From: Paraburkholderia polaris
Lineage (GTDB): Bacteria > Pseudomonadota > Gammaproteobacteria > Burkholderiales > Burkholderiaceae
DNA length: 64,000 nucleotides
Direction of reading: 5' to 3'
Assembly: GCF_012927345.1 (NCBI RefSeq)
Contig: NZ_JABBGJ010000056.1
Coordinates: forward strand, 1 to 64,000
Below are positions 35,712-44,020 of the stretch, piece after piece. The position numbers were made by a program, and so were the translations under genes. Positions within the stretch are counted from its first letter, which is position 1; the number at the start of each line of letters is the position of its first letter. The notes beneath the pieces were generated by a model. The model was not told where the DNA came from. It saw only the letters and a program-made list of their open reading frames with translations, and did not search any database.

Positions 35712-38072
35712 TCAACGCAGCTCATGTTCGCGGTCGTCAGGTCTCAGAACGTAGGTATAGAGCCGCACGCTGCCATCCGATTCAGTCTTCCGGTAGATAC
35801 CCTGCAGTTCATTCTCGAAGCCTGGAAAGCGGTTTCCTCCCTCTTCGAAAGTTTTGAAATAATCGAGCATTGGCTGCGCACGATCGCTGTAACGCTCGCC
35901 GCATACGACAACCGCAATCCCTGGTGGATAGACAAGGCCGAGCGTCGCGGCGATCCGACCTCCAATTTCCGTAATGGGCAACAACTCCACGTTGTTACGG
36001 ACGAGTTCATACATCGCTGCCTGTGGCGTCATGGCCGGTTCCGGGAAATGCGACGACCGGAATTGCTCGCGCTGCAAGAGACTGACGTTATGCTCGCGGT
36101 AAAACCGATGCATCTCACCGCACAGGTCGCGTAGACCGACCCCCTCATAACGGCTCCGGTGTGCGGCGACGAAATCGGGCATGACCTCTTCGAGGGGCGC
36201 GTTATCGTCGTGCAACGATTTGAAGCGAACGAGCGCCGACAGCAGCGTGCCTGCCTTGCTGGCCTCAAGGCCAGGCGTCAACAGGAACAGGATGCTGTTG
36301 AGATCGTTTTTCTCCGGCACGATGCGGCGCTCGCGCAGAAATTGCGCGAGCACCGGCGCCGGAACGCCATGCTCCGCGTAAGCGCCGGTACGCCGGTCGA
36401 ATCCCGGCGTCATCAGCGTCAACTTGTTCGGATCGGTCATCGCATAGCCGGGGGCAAGTTGCGCGAAGCCATGCCAGGTCTGATCAGGAGCCAGTTCCCA
36501 GTACCGCGCATGACTCGCAAGCTCGTCGGTAGACACGTCCTCCCAGCGGACGTTACGCCCACCCGCCTCCACCACGTCGGGCACAAACGGTTCGAAGAAC
36601 CATTGCTTTTCAGATTGCGGCTCGGTTGCCTCGTACTCGTGCCGGAGCGCGCGAATTTTCTTGCGTAGTTCGATGCCGAGTTTGATCGCGTCGTCCCATA
36701 GCACCTCGCCCGAACGGCCTTTCATCATCTGCGCCCCAACATCAAGCGACGCGAACAGCGGGTAGAACGGCGAAGTCGAGGAATGCTGCATGAAGCTTTC
36801 ATTAAACCGGCGGTGACTGACCTGCCGTCGTTGGCCGTCCAGATGCGCATCCTTCACGTGGATTTGCGAAGCCTGTGAAAACCCAGCCAGCTGCTTGTGA
36901 GTCGATTGCGTCGCGATGATGCCGGGCGAGTCGGCGTCAAGTCCGTCGACCCCCATCGCAAATCGTCCCTTGAAGAGCGGGTGGAATTTCATGAAACCGG
37001 CCCATGCCTCGTCGAACAGGATGTAATCGCATAACGGCCCCAATTTCTTGACGAGTAGTTGCGCGTCGTAAATAGTGCCGTCGTAGGTACATTGCTCGAT
37101 CACGGCGACTCGGAACGGCCGCTTGCGCTTGCATGCCTCGCGATCGCCGATGAGTGGGTGATCGCGGATGCTGGCCCGGATCCGCTCTTCATCCAGTGCA
37201 TCGAAATCGATCGGCCCGATCATGCCGTGCGCGTTGCGCTGCGTCTGCAAATAGACCGGAATGCCGCCCCCCAGCAACAGAGCGCCGTGATGCGCGGCTT
37301 TGTGATTGTTGCGATCGAATAGCACCAGATCGCCCGGCGCGACGAGTGCTGTCAGCGCAATCTTGTTCGACGTCGAGGTGCCGTTCAGCACGAAATAGGT
37401 TCTGTCGGCGCCGAAGATCCGGGCGGCGGCCTTTTCTGCGGCGAGCGCCGGTCCCTCGTGGACGAGGAGATCGCCCAGTTCGGTCACGGAGTTGTCGATA
37501 TCGTTGCGAAACACCGCTTCGCCCATGTGCTGGACGAACGCGCGGCCAATCGGACTCTTCTGGTAAAAGACGCCGCCGTTGTGGCCGGGACACGTCCACA
37601 TCTGGTTCGCCTGTTCGGCGTAGTCGACCATCGCACCGAAGAACGGCGTTTTCAGCGATTGCACATACATGTGCAGGTGACTCACCAGATTGCGGGCGGC
37701 GAATTCCGGTGTGTCCTCTTCGGTAAAGATGTAGCCGGTGACCTGTCCCAATACGGTGACCGGTATTTCCCGAAGCAGATGCCGCTCGACCAGAATGAAG
37801 ATTGGGACATCGAGGCCACGCTCACGAACGAAACCTATGAACCCTTCGACGTCGCTTTCCGATTCGTTCAATGACCATTCGATCGCGACCAATCCTATCC
37901 CCGCGTCGCTGCGCATCGCGGAACTGGCTTCCGGGATTGCATCGGTAAGCGTGGTCTGGTACCCGAGCCTCACCACTTCCGCGAGAATGCGCTGTAACCG
38001 CGATGACCGATGCAATTCGCCACCCGGCAACGGACAGCAAAACAGAAAGCCGAACATCTGATCGTATAGCAT
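35712..38072 (-). CDS. Orn/Lys/Arg decarboxylase (PLP-dependent, inducible type)
   Basis: 786 residues, the fold-type I decarboxylase size class. Wing/receiver-like N-terminal domain (residues ~1-130), PLP core with WTCPGHNGGVFYQKSPIGRAF, FDEAWAGFMKFHPLF and the PLP lysine in IATQSTHKQLAGFSQASQIHVKD, then the C-terminal domain. Arginine, lysine and ornithine enzymes are hard to separate by eye; arginine (AdiA type) fits the neighbouring arcABC. Decarboxylation consumes a proton, an acid-resistance role together with the upstream antiporter. Confidence 0.9.
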   Translation of the reverse strand: MLYDQMFGFLFCCPLPGGELHRSSRLQRILAEVVRLGYQTTLTDAIPEASSAMRSDAGIGLVAIEWSLNESESDVEGFIGFVRERGLDVPIFILVERHLLREIPVTVLGQVTGYIFTEEDTPEFAARNLVSHLHMYVQSLKTPFFGAMVDYAEQANQMWTCPGHNGGVFYQKSPIGRAFVQHMGEAVFRNDIDNSVTELGDLLVHEGPALAAEKAAARIFGADRTYFVLNGTSTSNKIALTALVAPGDLVLFDRNNHKAAHHGALLLGGGIPVYLQTQRNAHGMIGPIDFDALDEERIRASIRDHPLIGDREACKRKRPFRVAVIEQCTYDGTIYDAQLLVKKLGPLCDYILFDEAWAGFMKFHPLFKGRFAMGVDGLDADSPGIIATQSTHKQLAGFSQASQIHVKDAHLDGQRRQVSHRRFNESFMQHSSTSPFYPLFASLDVGAQMMKGRSGEVLWDDAIKLGIELRKKIRALRHEYEATEPQSEKQWFFEPFVPDVVEAGGRNVRWEDVSTDELASHARYWELAPDQTWHGFAQLAPGYAMTDPNKLTLMTPGFDRRTGAYAEHGVPAPVLAQFLRERRIVPEKNDLNSILFLLTPGLEASKAGTLLSALVRFKSLHDDNAPLEEVMPDFVAAHRSRYEGVGLRDLCGEMHRFYREHNVSLLQREQFRSSHFPEPAMTPQAAMYELVRNNVELLPITEIGGRIAATLGLVYPPGIAVVVCGERYSDRAQPMLDYFKTFEEGGNRFPGFENELQGIYRKTESDGSVRLYTYVLRPDDREHELR

Positions 38073-38140
38073 CGTTGCCGCTCCCTATTGACTCCGTCCG
38101 CCTGAGCCTTCGACTGGCGCAAACTACCCCGACAACCGTC

Positions 38141-39628
38141 TCAACTGATCTTCACAAGGCCGCGCGCAAACAGGACGACGGCGACAATGGCGATCAGCAC
38201 GAGCACGCCCGCCACGAGAATCTCCCTGCGCTCAAACACCGCCTCGCCAGGAGCATGTTCGCGCCGTGCCCACCAGAACACCGGAAATCCGAGCGCGAAC
38301 AGAATGGTCGACATGAGCAGGAACTGGAGACCGGCGGCATACATCAGCCATAGCGAATAGATCGTGCCGAGGACGCCTGTCAATATCGATTCCCACGATG
38401 TTTCACCGGTACTCGCCGCATACTTCGGTTGGGAGGCATAGCGCCAGAGAAAGGCAGTGCTAGCGAGATAAGGCGGCAAGATCATCACGCCCGTAATCGA
38501 GATCAACCAGGTCCATGCGTCCTGCGCGAACAGCACGACGAACACCGCCAACTGCATGGTCGCGCTGGAGATCCACAGCGATGGCGCCGCTGCGTGACGG
38601 CTGTTTTCGCGCGCGAGAAATTTAGGGAATACACCATCCTTGGCGCCTTCGAACGGCAACTCGGCGACGAGGATAGTCCACGCCAGCCAGCAACTTAGCA
38701 GCGAAAGCAGTAACGATACGATGATAAATACGGCGCCCCATTCGCCTACGGCGGCCTGCAGCACATACGCTGCAGATGGCGTCGCGAGGCCCGCGATCTG
38801 AGCCTGATGCATCAGGCCGAAAGGCAGTGCCGACAGCAGAAAGTAGAGCACGGTGCACACGGTGAGCCCCAGAAAGGTCGCGACGCCGACCTGCGAGGTC
38901 TTGCTGGCGCGATCCGAAACCACCACCGCCCCTTCGATGCCGATGAAAACCCACAGCGTCACCAGCATCGTGCTCTTGACCTGGCTCAGCATGCTGCCCA
39001 GATGCTGCTGCGTACCCCAGAAGTCGAACGAGAACATCCCGGCCTTGATCGCCACGGCCATTGCACACAGCGCAACCGATATCGTGCCGACATTGAGAAC
39101 ACTCGAGATTACATTCAGGATAGCGGCCCGTTTGACGCCGGACAGCACCACGAAATTCATGATCCAGATCAGCGCAGATGCGCCGAGCAGCGAGGGCCAG
39201 TTGTTACCGCCCTTGAAGATCGGGAAAAAGTAACCGATCGTCTGCATGATCAGGACCGCAAACGCAACGTTACCGAACGCCGCGGACAGCCAGTAACCCC
39301 ATGCCATTTCGAATCCGGCGAGCGAGCCGAAACCCTCTTTTGCGTACGAGTAGATTCCCGCCTTCAGCTCGGGTCGCTTGTCCGCCAGGGTGCGAAAGGT
39401 GTTCGACAGAAAGAACATGCCGCATAGCGTAATGACCCACGCAATGATGACGGCAGCGAGCCCGGCACCATGCGCCATATTTTGAGGCAGACTGAACGCG
39501 CCACCGCCAATCATTGAGGCGATCACGACACCCGTCAAAAGCGGCAGGCCCAATTTCCGGCTGCCGGTTTGCGTCGACAACGCAGGTTTGGGCGCAGATT
39601 CGATCGCAATGCTGTGTGTCGGGTCCAT
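38141..39628 (-). CDS. Basic amino acid/polyamine antiporter, APC family (ArcD-like)
   Basis: 495 residues with about twelve membrane helices. The first helix GLPLLTGVVIASMIGGGAFSLPQNMAHGAGL and ELKAGIYSYAKEGFGSLAGFEMAWGYW match the arginine:ornithine antiporter (APA) subfamily. The start at 39628 has AGGA 9 nt upstream. It lies 68 bp before the decarboxylase gene; together they can exchange arginine for agmatine or ornithine. Substrate assignment is inferred from context. Confidence 0.88.
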   Translation of the reverse strand: MDPTHSIAIESAPKPALSTQTGSRKLGLPLLTGVVIASMIGGGAFSLPQNMAHGAGLAAVIIAWVITLCGMFFLSNTFRTLADKRPELKAGIYSYAKEGFGSLAGFEMAWGYWLSAAFGNVAFAVLIMQTIGYFFPIFKGGNNWPSLLGASALIWIMNFVVLSGVKRAAILNVISSVLNVGTISVALCAMAVAIKAGMFSFDFWGTQQHLGSMLSQVKSTMLVTLWVFIGIEGAVVVSDRASKTSQVGVATFLGLTVCTVLYFLLSALPFGLMHQAQIAGLATPSAAYVLQAAVGEWGAVFIIVSLLLSLLSCWLAWTILVAELPFEGAKDGVFPKFLARENSRHAAAPSLWISSATMQLAVFVVLFAQDAWTWLISITGVMILPPYLASTAFLWRYASQPKYAASTGETSWESILTGVLGTIYSLWLMYAAGLQFLLMSTILFALGFPVFWWARREHAPGEAVFERREILVAGVLVLIAIVAVVLFARGLVKIS

Positions 39629-39954
39629 GAGGGCTATCCTCAGATGGTGGTATTGCAAGTGTGTGTTGAGAACACAGTCAGCACGCGTCCATTCGGCCCG
39701 CGAAGAAGCTGCAGGGATGGGGAAATTTCTAGCGGCTTAACGTGGAGGAGTCTGGCGTATGCCGCTCATTTAGTCGGTACGCTAGCGGGCAATTGCAGGC
39801 GAAGTTGCGCCCGCTGGGAACGCCAGGCCTGCTGCTGATTTTGGCGAGCTATGCCACGCTGGCACATCTGGAAAGGATGTGGTTCATCCGCCGATTTGGA
39901 CTGGATCGAATTGCTCTTTGAGGAGGATAACGACGCATTGATCACGGCGACACG
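39629..39954. other. Intergenic stretch without a gene
   Basis: 326 bp between the antiporter start and the end of the trehalose synthase-like gene. I see no element A or B copy. On the plus strand an open stretch ending at 39921 reads LLILASYATLAHLERMWFIRRFGLDRIAL, which could be a decayed membrane-protein tail, but it has no start or recognisable family. Confidence 0.4.
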
Positions 39955-41619
39955 CTACACGTCGCTGCGCTTGAGCAGATAGTCGAGGCCGCCCTGCCGA
40001 TACCAGCGGTAGCCAAATGGTTCGAGCACGACCGTATGCCGGCCGGTGGAGTCGGCTTGACTATGTTCGTCGGAAAGCAGGTTGACGAGTAACGTGCCGG
40101 CTGAATCGCCGGATTCTGTTTTGAACTTGACCGTGCATGCCACGGCGCTGAAGTTATGCAGGCAAACAACCGAATTATTCCGCCAGTCGTAGCGCAATGC
40201 GAGCACCTCTTTGCGCGATGCCCGCAACACGACGAAGTCTCCCCAACTGATTTCCGGAATCTCACGACGCATGCGAATCATGCGTTCGGTCCAGTTCAAA
40301 AATGAGTCTGGATCGCGTCGCTGGTTCGCAACATTGATCCGCTCAAACCCGTAGGGACCGCCTGAAATCACGCGCGAAAGCGGCCTGGCGTGCTTCGTGA
40401 AGCCACCATGCGGCTCGGTGGACCATTGCATCGGCGTCCGGCAGCATTCGCGTTCCGGTAGGCGCAGATCATCGCCCATGCCTATCTCGTCGCCATAACG
40501 AAACACCGGTGTGCCCGGCAAGGTCAGCATCATGCTATAGGCCAGTTCGAGACGGCGGCGGTCACCGTCGAGCATCGGCGCCAGCCTTCGGCGGATTCCC
40601 CGCCCGTAGAGCTGCATGTCGGGAGCGGGTCCAAAGGCGGCGAAGACAACCGAGCGCTGATCGGGCGTCAGGCGGCCCAGATCCAGTTCGTCATGGTTAC
40701 GCAGGAATACCCCCCACTGCGCAGTTGCAGGACGCTGCTTCGTGACCAGCAGCGCCTTTTTTAGCGGCGCCGTATCCGCGCTTGCCATCGTGTAGAACGC
40801 GGCCTGATTGACCTGGAAATTGAACATCATCTGCAGCCGCTCGCCCTCGTCGCCGAAATATTGCATGTCGGTATTGGGTAGGACATTCGCTTCGGCGAGG
40901 ATGATTGCGTCGCCTTTGCGCCATTGCAGGAACTCGCGGAAAGTGCGCAGCATGTTGTATTGCTCGACCGGGACTTTGACTTTCGCGCCTTTTGTCGCGA
41001 TAACGAAAGGCACCGCATCCATCCGGAAACCCGACACGCCGAGTTGAATCCAGAAGCCCATGATTTTCAACAGTTCCGCCTGCACATGGGGGTTGGCGGT
41101 GTTCAGATCAGGCTGAAACGAGTAGAAGCGATGAAAGTACCAAAGGGCTGCCTGTTTGTCATAGGTCCAGGTTGATTTTTGAACGCCTGGAAAAACGACG
41201 CCATCCTTCGCATTCAGCGGTTTCTTTTTCGACCAGACGTACCAGTCGCGATACTTCGACGAAGGGTCGCGGCGCGCGTCCTGGAACCACGCGTGTTGAT
41301 CGGACGTGTGATTGACGACCAGGTCGATCATCACGCGCAGGCCACGCTGCCGGCAGGCGTTGGTGAAATCGGCGAAATCGCCGAGCGTGCCATAGCGGGG
41401 ATCGACGTTGTAATAGTCGGATATGTCGTACCCGTTGTCGCGGCACGGAGACGGCTGGAACGGCATCAGCCAGAGCGTCGTGACGCCGATCCCCTGCAAA
41501 TAGTCGAGCCGGCGGTTCAACCCTTCGAAGTCGCCGATACCGTCGCCGTTAGCATCCATATAGGTGCCAACCGACAGGCAGTACACGATTGCGTTCTTGT
41601 ACCAGAGATCGTTTAACAT
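39955..41619 (-). CDS. Trehalose synthase-like GH13 enzyme (maltose alpha-D-glucosyltransferase)
   Basis: 554 residues, GH13 barrel. The nucleophile lies in GVSGFRMDAVPFV, the acid/base Glu in AIILAEANVLP, and the third acid in GVFLRNHDELDLGRLT; the last two stretches are typical of TreS, which interconverts maltose and trehalose. No maltokinase domain is fused. Its ATG lies 46 nt from the divergent GH13 gene at 41666. Confidence 0.85.
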   Translation of the reverse strand: MLNDLWYKNAIVYCLSVGTYMDANGDGIGDFEGLNRRLDYLQGIGVTTLWLMPFQPSPCRDNGYDISDYYNVDPRYGTLGDFADFTNACRQRGLRVMIDLVVNHTSDQHAWFQDARRDPSSKYRDWYVWSKKKPLNAKDGVVFPGVQKSTWTYDKQAALWYFHRFYSFQPDLNTANPHVQAELLKIMGFWIQLGVSGFRMDAVPFVIATKGAKVKVPVEQYNMLRTFREFLQWRKGDAIILAEANVLPNTDMQYFGDEGERLQMMFNFQVNQAAFYTMASADTAPLKKALLVTKQRPATAQWGVFLRNHDELDLGRLTPDQRSVVFAAFGPAPDMQLYGRGIRRRLAPMLDGDRRRLELAYSMMLTLPGTPVFRYGDEIGMGDDLRLPERECCRTPMQWSTEPHGGFTKHARPLSRVISGGPYGFERINVANQRRDPDSFLNWTERMIRMRREIPEISWGDFVVLRASRKEVLALRYDWRNNSVVCLHNFSAVACTVKFKTESGDSAGTLLVNLLSDEHSQADSTGRHTVVLEPFGYRWYRQGGLDYLLKRSDV

Positions 41620-41665
41620 CGGTCTTGAACCTTGTGGTCTGACTGGAGCGACGATCGGAGATGCA

Positions 41666-43243
41666 ATGACTACATTAGCCTGGTGGCAAAAAGGCGTGAT
41701 CTATCAAGTGTATCCGCGATCGTTCCAGGACGAAAACGGCGATGGCGTCGGGGATCTCGCTGGAATCGCTGCGCGGCTCGAGTATCTTGCTACGCTCGGA
41801 ATCGATGCAATATGGCTCTCGCCGATCTATCCGTCGCCGATGGCGGACTTCGGCTACGACATATCCGACTATTGTGCGATCGACCCCGTATTCGGCACGC
41901 TTTCTGACTTTGATCGACTGGTCGAGCGTGCCCACGTGCTGGGGCTCAGGGTACTGGTCGACTTCGTACCCGATCACTCCTCTGACCAGCATCCCTGGTT
42001 TCTCGACAGCCGTGCTTCGCGTGCCAATGCGAAGCGCGACTGGTATTTGTGGCGGGACCCCGCGCCCGACGGCGGGCCACCTAACAACTGGCTGAGCCGC
42101 ATGGGTGGGTCGGCATGGGAGTGGGATCCTTCGAGCGGCCAGTGCTATTACCATTCATTCCTTCCGCAACAACCTGACCTCAACTGGCGAAACCCTGAAG
42201 TATGTGAAGCGATGGACGCCGTATTGCGCTTCTGGCTCGATCGAGGCGTGGATGGCTTTCGGGTAGATGTACTCTGGTTGCTAATCAAGGACGCCCTGTT
42301 CCGCGACAACCCAACGAATCCTCAGTTCAGTCCGGACGAGCCCGGGCATCACGCGCAGTTGCAGACCCATACCGAAGATCAGCCGGAGGTGCACAACATC
42401 GTGCGGTCGATGCGAAGAACGCTGGACAGCTACGGCGAACGGGTATTGATCGGAGAGATTTACCTGCCCGTCCCGCAACTCGTGCGCTATTACGGCAGCG
42501 CTGGCGACGGCGTCAACATGCCCTTCAATTTCCAACTGATCACTGCCCGGTGGACGGCAAGCAATATTGCGCAACTGATCACGACGTACGAGCGTGCGTT
42601 GCCGGTGCATGCGTGGCCAAACTGGGTGCTCGGCAATCACGACAATCCGCGCGTAGCATCAAGAATCGGCGCCGCGCAGGCGCGCATCGCGGCCATGCTT
42701 CTGCTGACGCTGCGCGGCACCCCGACGTTGTATTACGGCGACGAGATCGGCATGGCCGACGGCAAAATTCAGCCCGAGCTCGTGCGAGATCCCGCAGAGC
42801 TGCGCCAACCGGGTATCGGGCAAGGACGCGACCCGGAACGAACACCCATGCAGTGGGACGCATCCGGTAAAGCTGGATTCACGCGAGGCAAGCCCTGGCT
42901 GCCGATCGGTAACGCGGCCGCAGCGAATGTTGCTTCGCAGGACGGTGAGTCCTGGTCGATCCTGGCACTGTATCGGCGCTTGTTGTCGCTGCGCCGAAGC
43001 GAGCCCGCGCTCGTCGCGGGGTCGATCGGGAACGTCACAGCGCAAGGTCATGTACTGACGTTCGAGCGGTGTTTGGGCAGTGTACGATTGTTCGTCGCGC
43101 TGAACATGGAAGATCGGCCGGGCGCGATCACATCCCCCGCTGGGCGCGTGGTGTTGTCGACCCGGGAAGGACGAGACGGACACCGCATCGCGGGCGAATT
43201 GATCCTCGACAGCGACGAAGGCATTGTTGTGGCGTGTGATTGA
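41666..43243 (+). CDS. GH13 alpha-glucosidase (oligo-1,6-glucosidase-like)
   Basis: 525 residues. WWQKGVIYQVYPRSFQDENGDGVGDLAGI start, nucleophile in GVDGFRVDVLWLL, acid/base in RVLIGEIYLP, and WVLGNHDNPRVASR are intact; RTPMQWDASGKAGF is typical of exo-acting alpha-glucosidases. The start at 41666 has GGAG 5 nt upstream; the in-frame extension to 41564 would run into the divergent gene. Hydrolyses or transfers glucose from maltose-type sugars. The promoter must overlap the start region of the neighbouring gene. Confidence 0.88.
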   Translation: MTTLAWWQKGVIYQVYPRSFQDENGDGVGDLAGIAARLEYLATLGIDAIWLSPIYPSPMADFGYDISDYCAIDPVFGTLSDFDRLVERAHVLGLRVLVDFVPDHSSDQHPWFLDSRASRANAKRDWYLWRDPAPDGGPPNNWLSRMGGSAWEWDPSSGQCYYHSFLPQQPDLNWRNPEVCEAMDAVLRFWLDRGVDGFRVDVLWLLIKDALFRDNPTNPQFSPDEPGHHAQLQTHTEDQPEVHNIVRSMRRTLDSYGERVLIGEIYLPVPQLVRYYGSAGDGVNMPFNFQLITARWTASNIAQLITTYERALPVHAWPNWVLGNHDNPRVASRIGAAQARIAAMLLLTLRGTPTLYYGDEIGMADGKIQPELVRDPAELRQPGIGQGRDPERTPMQWDASGKAGFTRGKPWLPIGNAAAANVASQDGESWSILALYRRLLSLRRSEPALVAGSIGNVTAQGHVLTFERCLGSVRLFVALNMEDRPGAITSPAGRVVLSTREGRDGHRIAGELILDSDEGIVVACD

Positions 43244-43351
43244 CGTCTTCCAGACCGTCGTCAACATACTTTGCTATCGGCGATGGCGAGCGAGGCGCCG
43301 CGATGAACCCAAGCATTCTCGGGAACGGGCTCGGGGTGTGCCACGGACCCG

Positions 43352-43711
43352 CTACGAATCCAGCATTGCGCCCAACTGCGCGTAGTGTTTTCTTTCCTTC
43401 AATATGCTTGCATCATCGTCCGCGCGCAAGGCCGCGTTGGCTGCGACGAGCAGGGCCGCATCCTGTTGCCGCAACGCTTTATCGACCGCATCAAACGTCT
43501 TCAGCAAGCTCTTGCGTCCTGCCTTCGTCCCACCGCCGCTTTTCGTCACAGCATCACTTTCTTTCCTGAGGCGCCTGACGAGTTTCGCGCCGCAGCGGCT
43601 GTCCAGCAGATGGTCAATCACCAGTGTCTTGATGTGACTAGCCATGTCGGACAGCGCCGACTCGCTGGTTTGCGTCGTACCGTTCGATGCGTCTGACTTC
43701 ATCCTGGCCAT
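43352..43711 (-). CDS. Small helical protein of unknown function
   Basis: 119 residues, mainly charged helices (HIKTLVIDHLLDSRCGAKLVRRLRKESDAV; KSLLKTFDAVDKALRQQDAALLVAANAAL). No family recognised. The start at 43711 is taken because GGAG lies 7 nt upstream; two further in-frame ATG codons lie just before it. It sits directly behind an element A promoter (A3) whose -10 hexamer is about 30 nt upstream, which supports it being expressed. Confidence 0.7.
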   Translation of the reverse strand: MARMKSDASNGTTQTSESALSDMASHIKTLVIDHLLDSRCGAKLVRRLRKESDAVTKSGGGTKAGRKSLLKTFDAVDKALRQQDAALLVAANAALRADDDASILKERKHYAQLGAMLDS

Positions 43712-43741
43712 CATCATTCTCCAAAGTCGATCTGTCGATGG

Positions 43742-43788
43742 ATCATAAGCCGCTGGTATGTTTCCGCACAGGCTCGGAAACTACCTGG
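43742..43788 (-). promoter_or_regulatory. Element A3 promoter facing the 43352-43711 gene
   Basis: CCAGGTAGTTTCCGAGCCTG at 43769-43788 (minus strand) and TATGAT at 43742-43747, hexamer at position 42 of the element. It has the shortest leader of the set together with A8. Confidence 0.75.
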
Positions 43789-43863
43789 GCTGCGAGGGTG
43801 GCCAGGACTTTCAACCGCTTACAACACGACATTTCAATGCCGGGGACGCACTCATGCAACTCG

Positions 43864-43881
43864 TGGTACGGGACCGTACCG
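43864..43881. promoter_or_regulatory. Element B4: dyad, one mismatch
   Basis: TGGTAC-GGGACC-GTACCG, 11 of 12 arm bases match the others. On the plus strand CATCAC follows at the usual distance (43902-43907), but no plus-strand gene starts there, and the minus-strand reading has no YAYCGT hexamer; its target is unclear. The rest of the 43712-44020 gap shows no gene. Confidence 0.5.
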
Positions 43882-44020
43882 ACATCCGCAGGTAACACCT
43901 TCATCACGGCTCTCGGAAAGTCAGCCATACCCTGCTGCAGGGGGCAGCGTCTCCGTGCCGGGAATTGCTTCCACGATGCTCACCGTAGTCGGGATCCGCG
44001 TCCGTCGATATCATCGCCCG

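Noticed and set aside
39774..39921. Possible protein remnant ending RRFGLDRIAL
   Set aside because: No start and no family recognised; too short to call.
43743..43928. 61-residue minus-strand open frame
   Set aside because: It contains element A3 and the B4 dyad within its span and has no recognisable protein pattern; chance frame over regulatory DNA.
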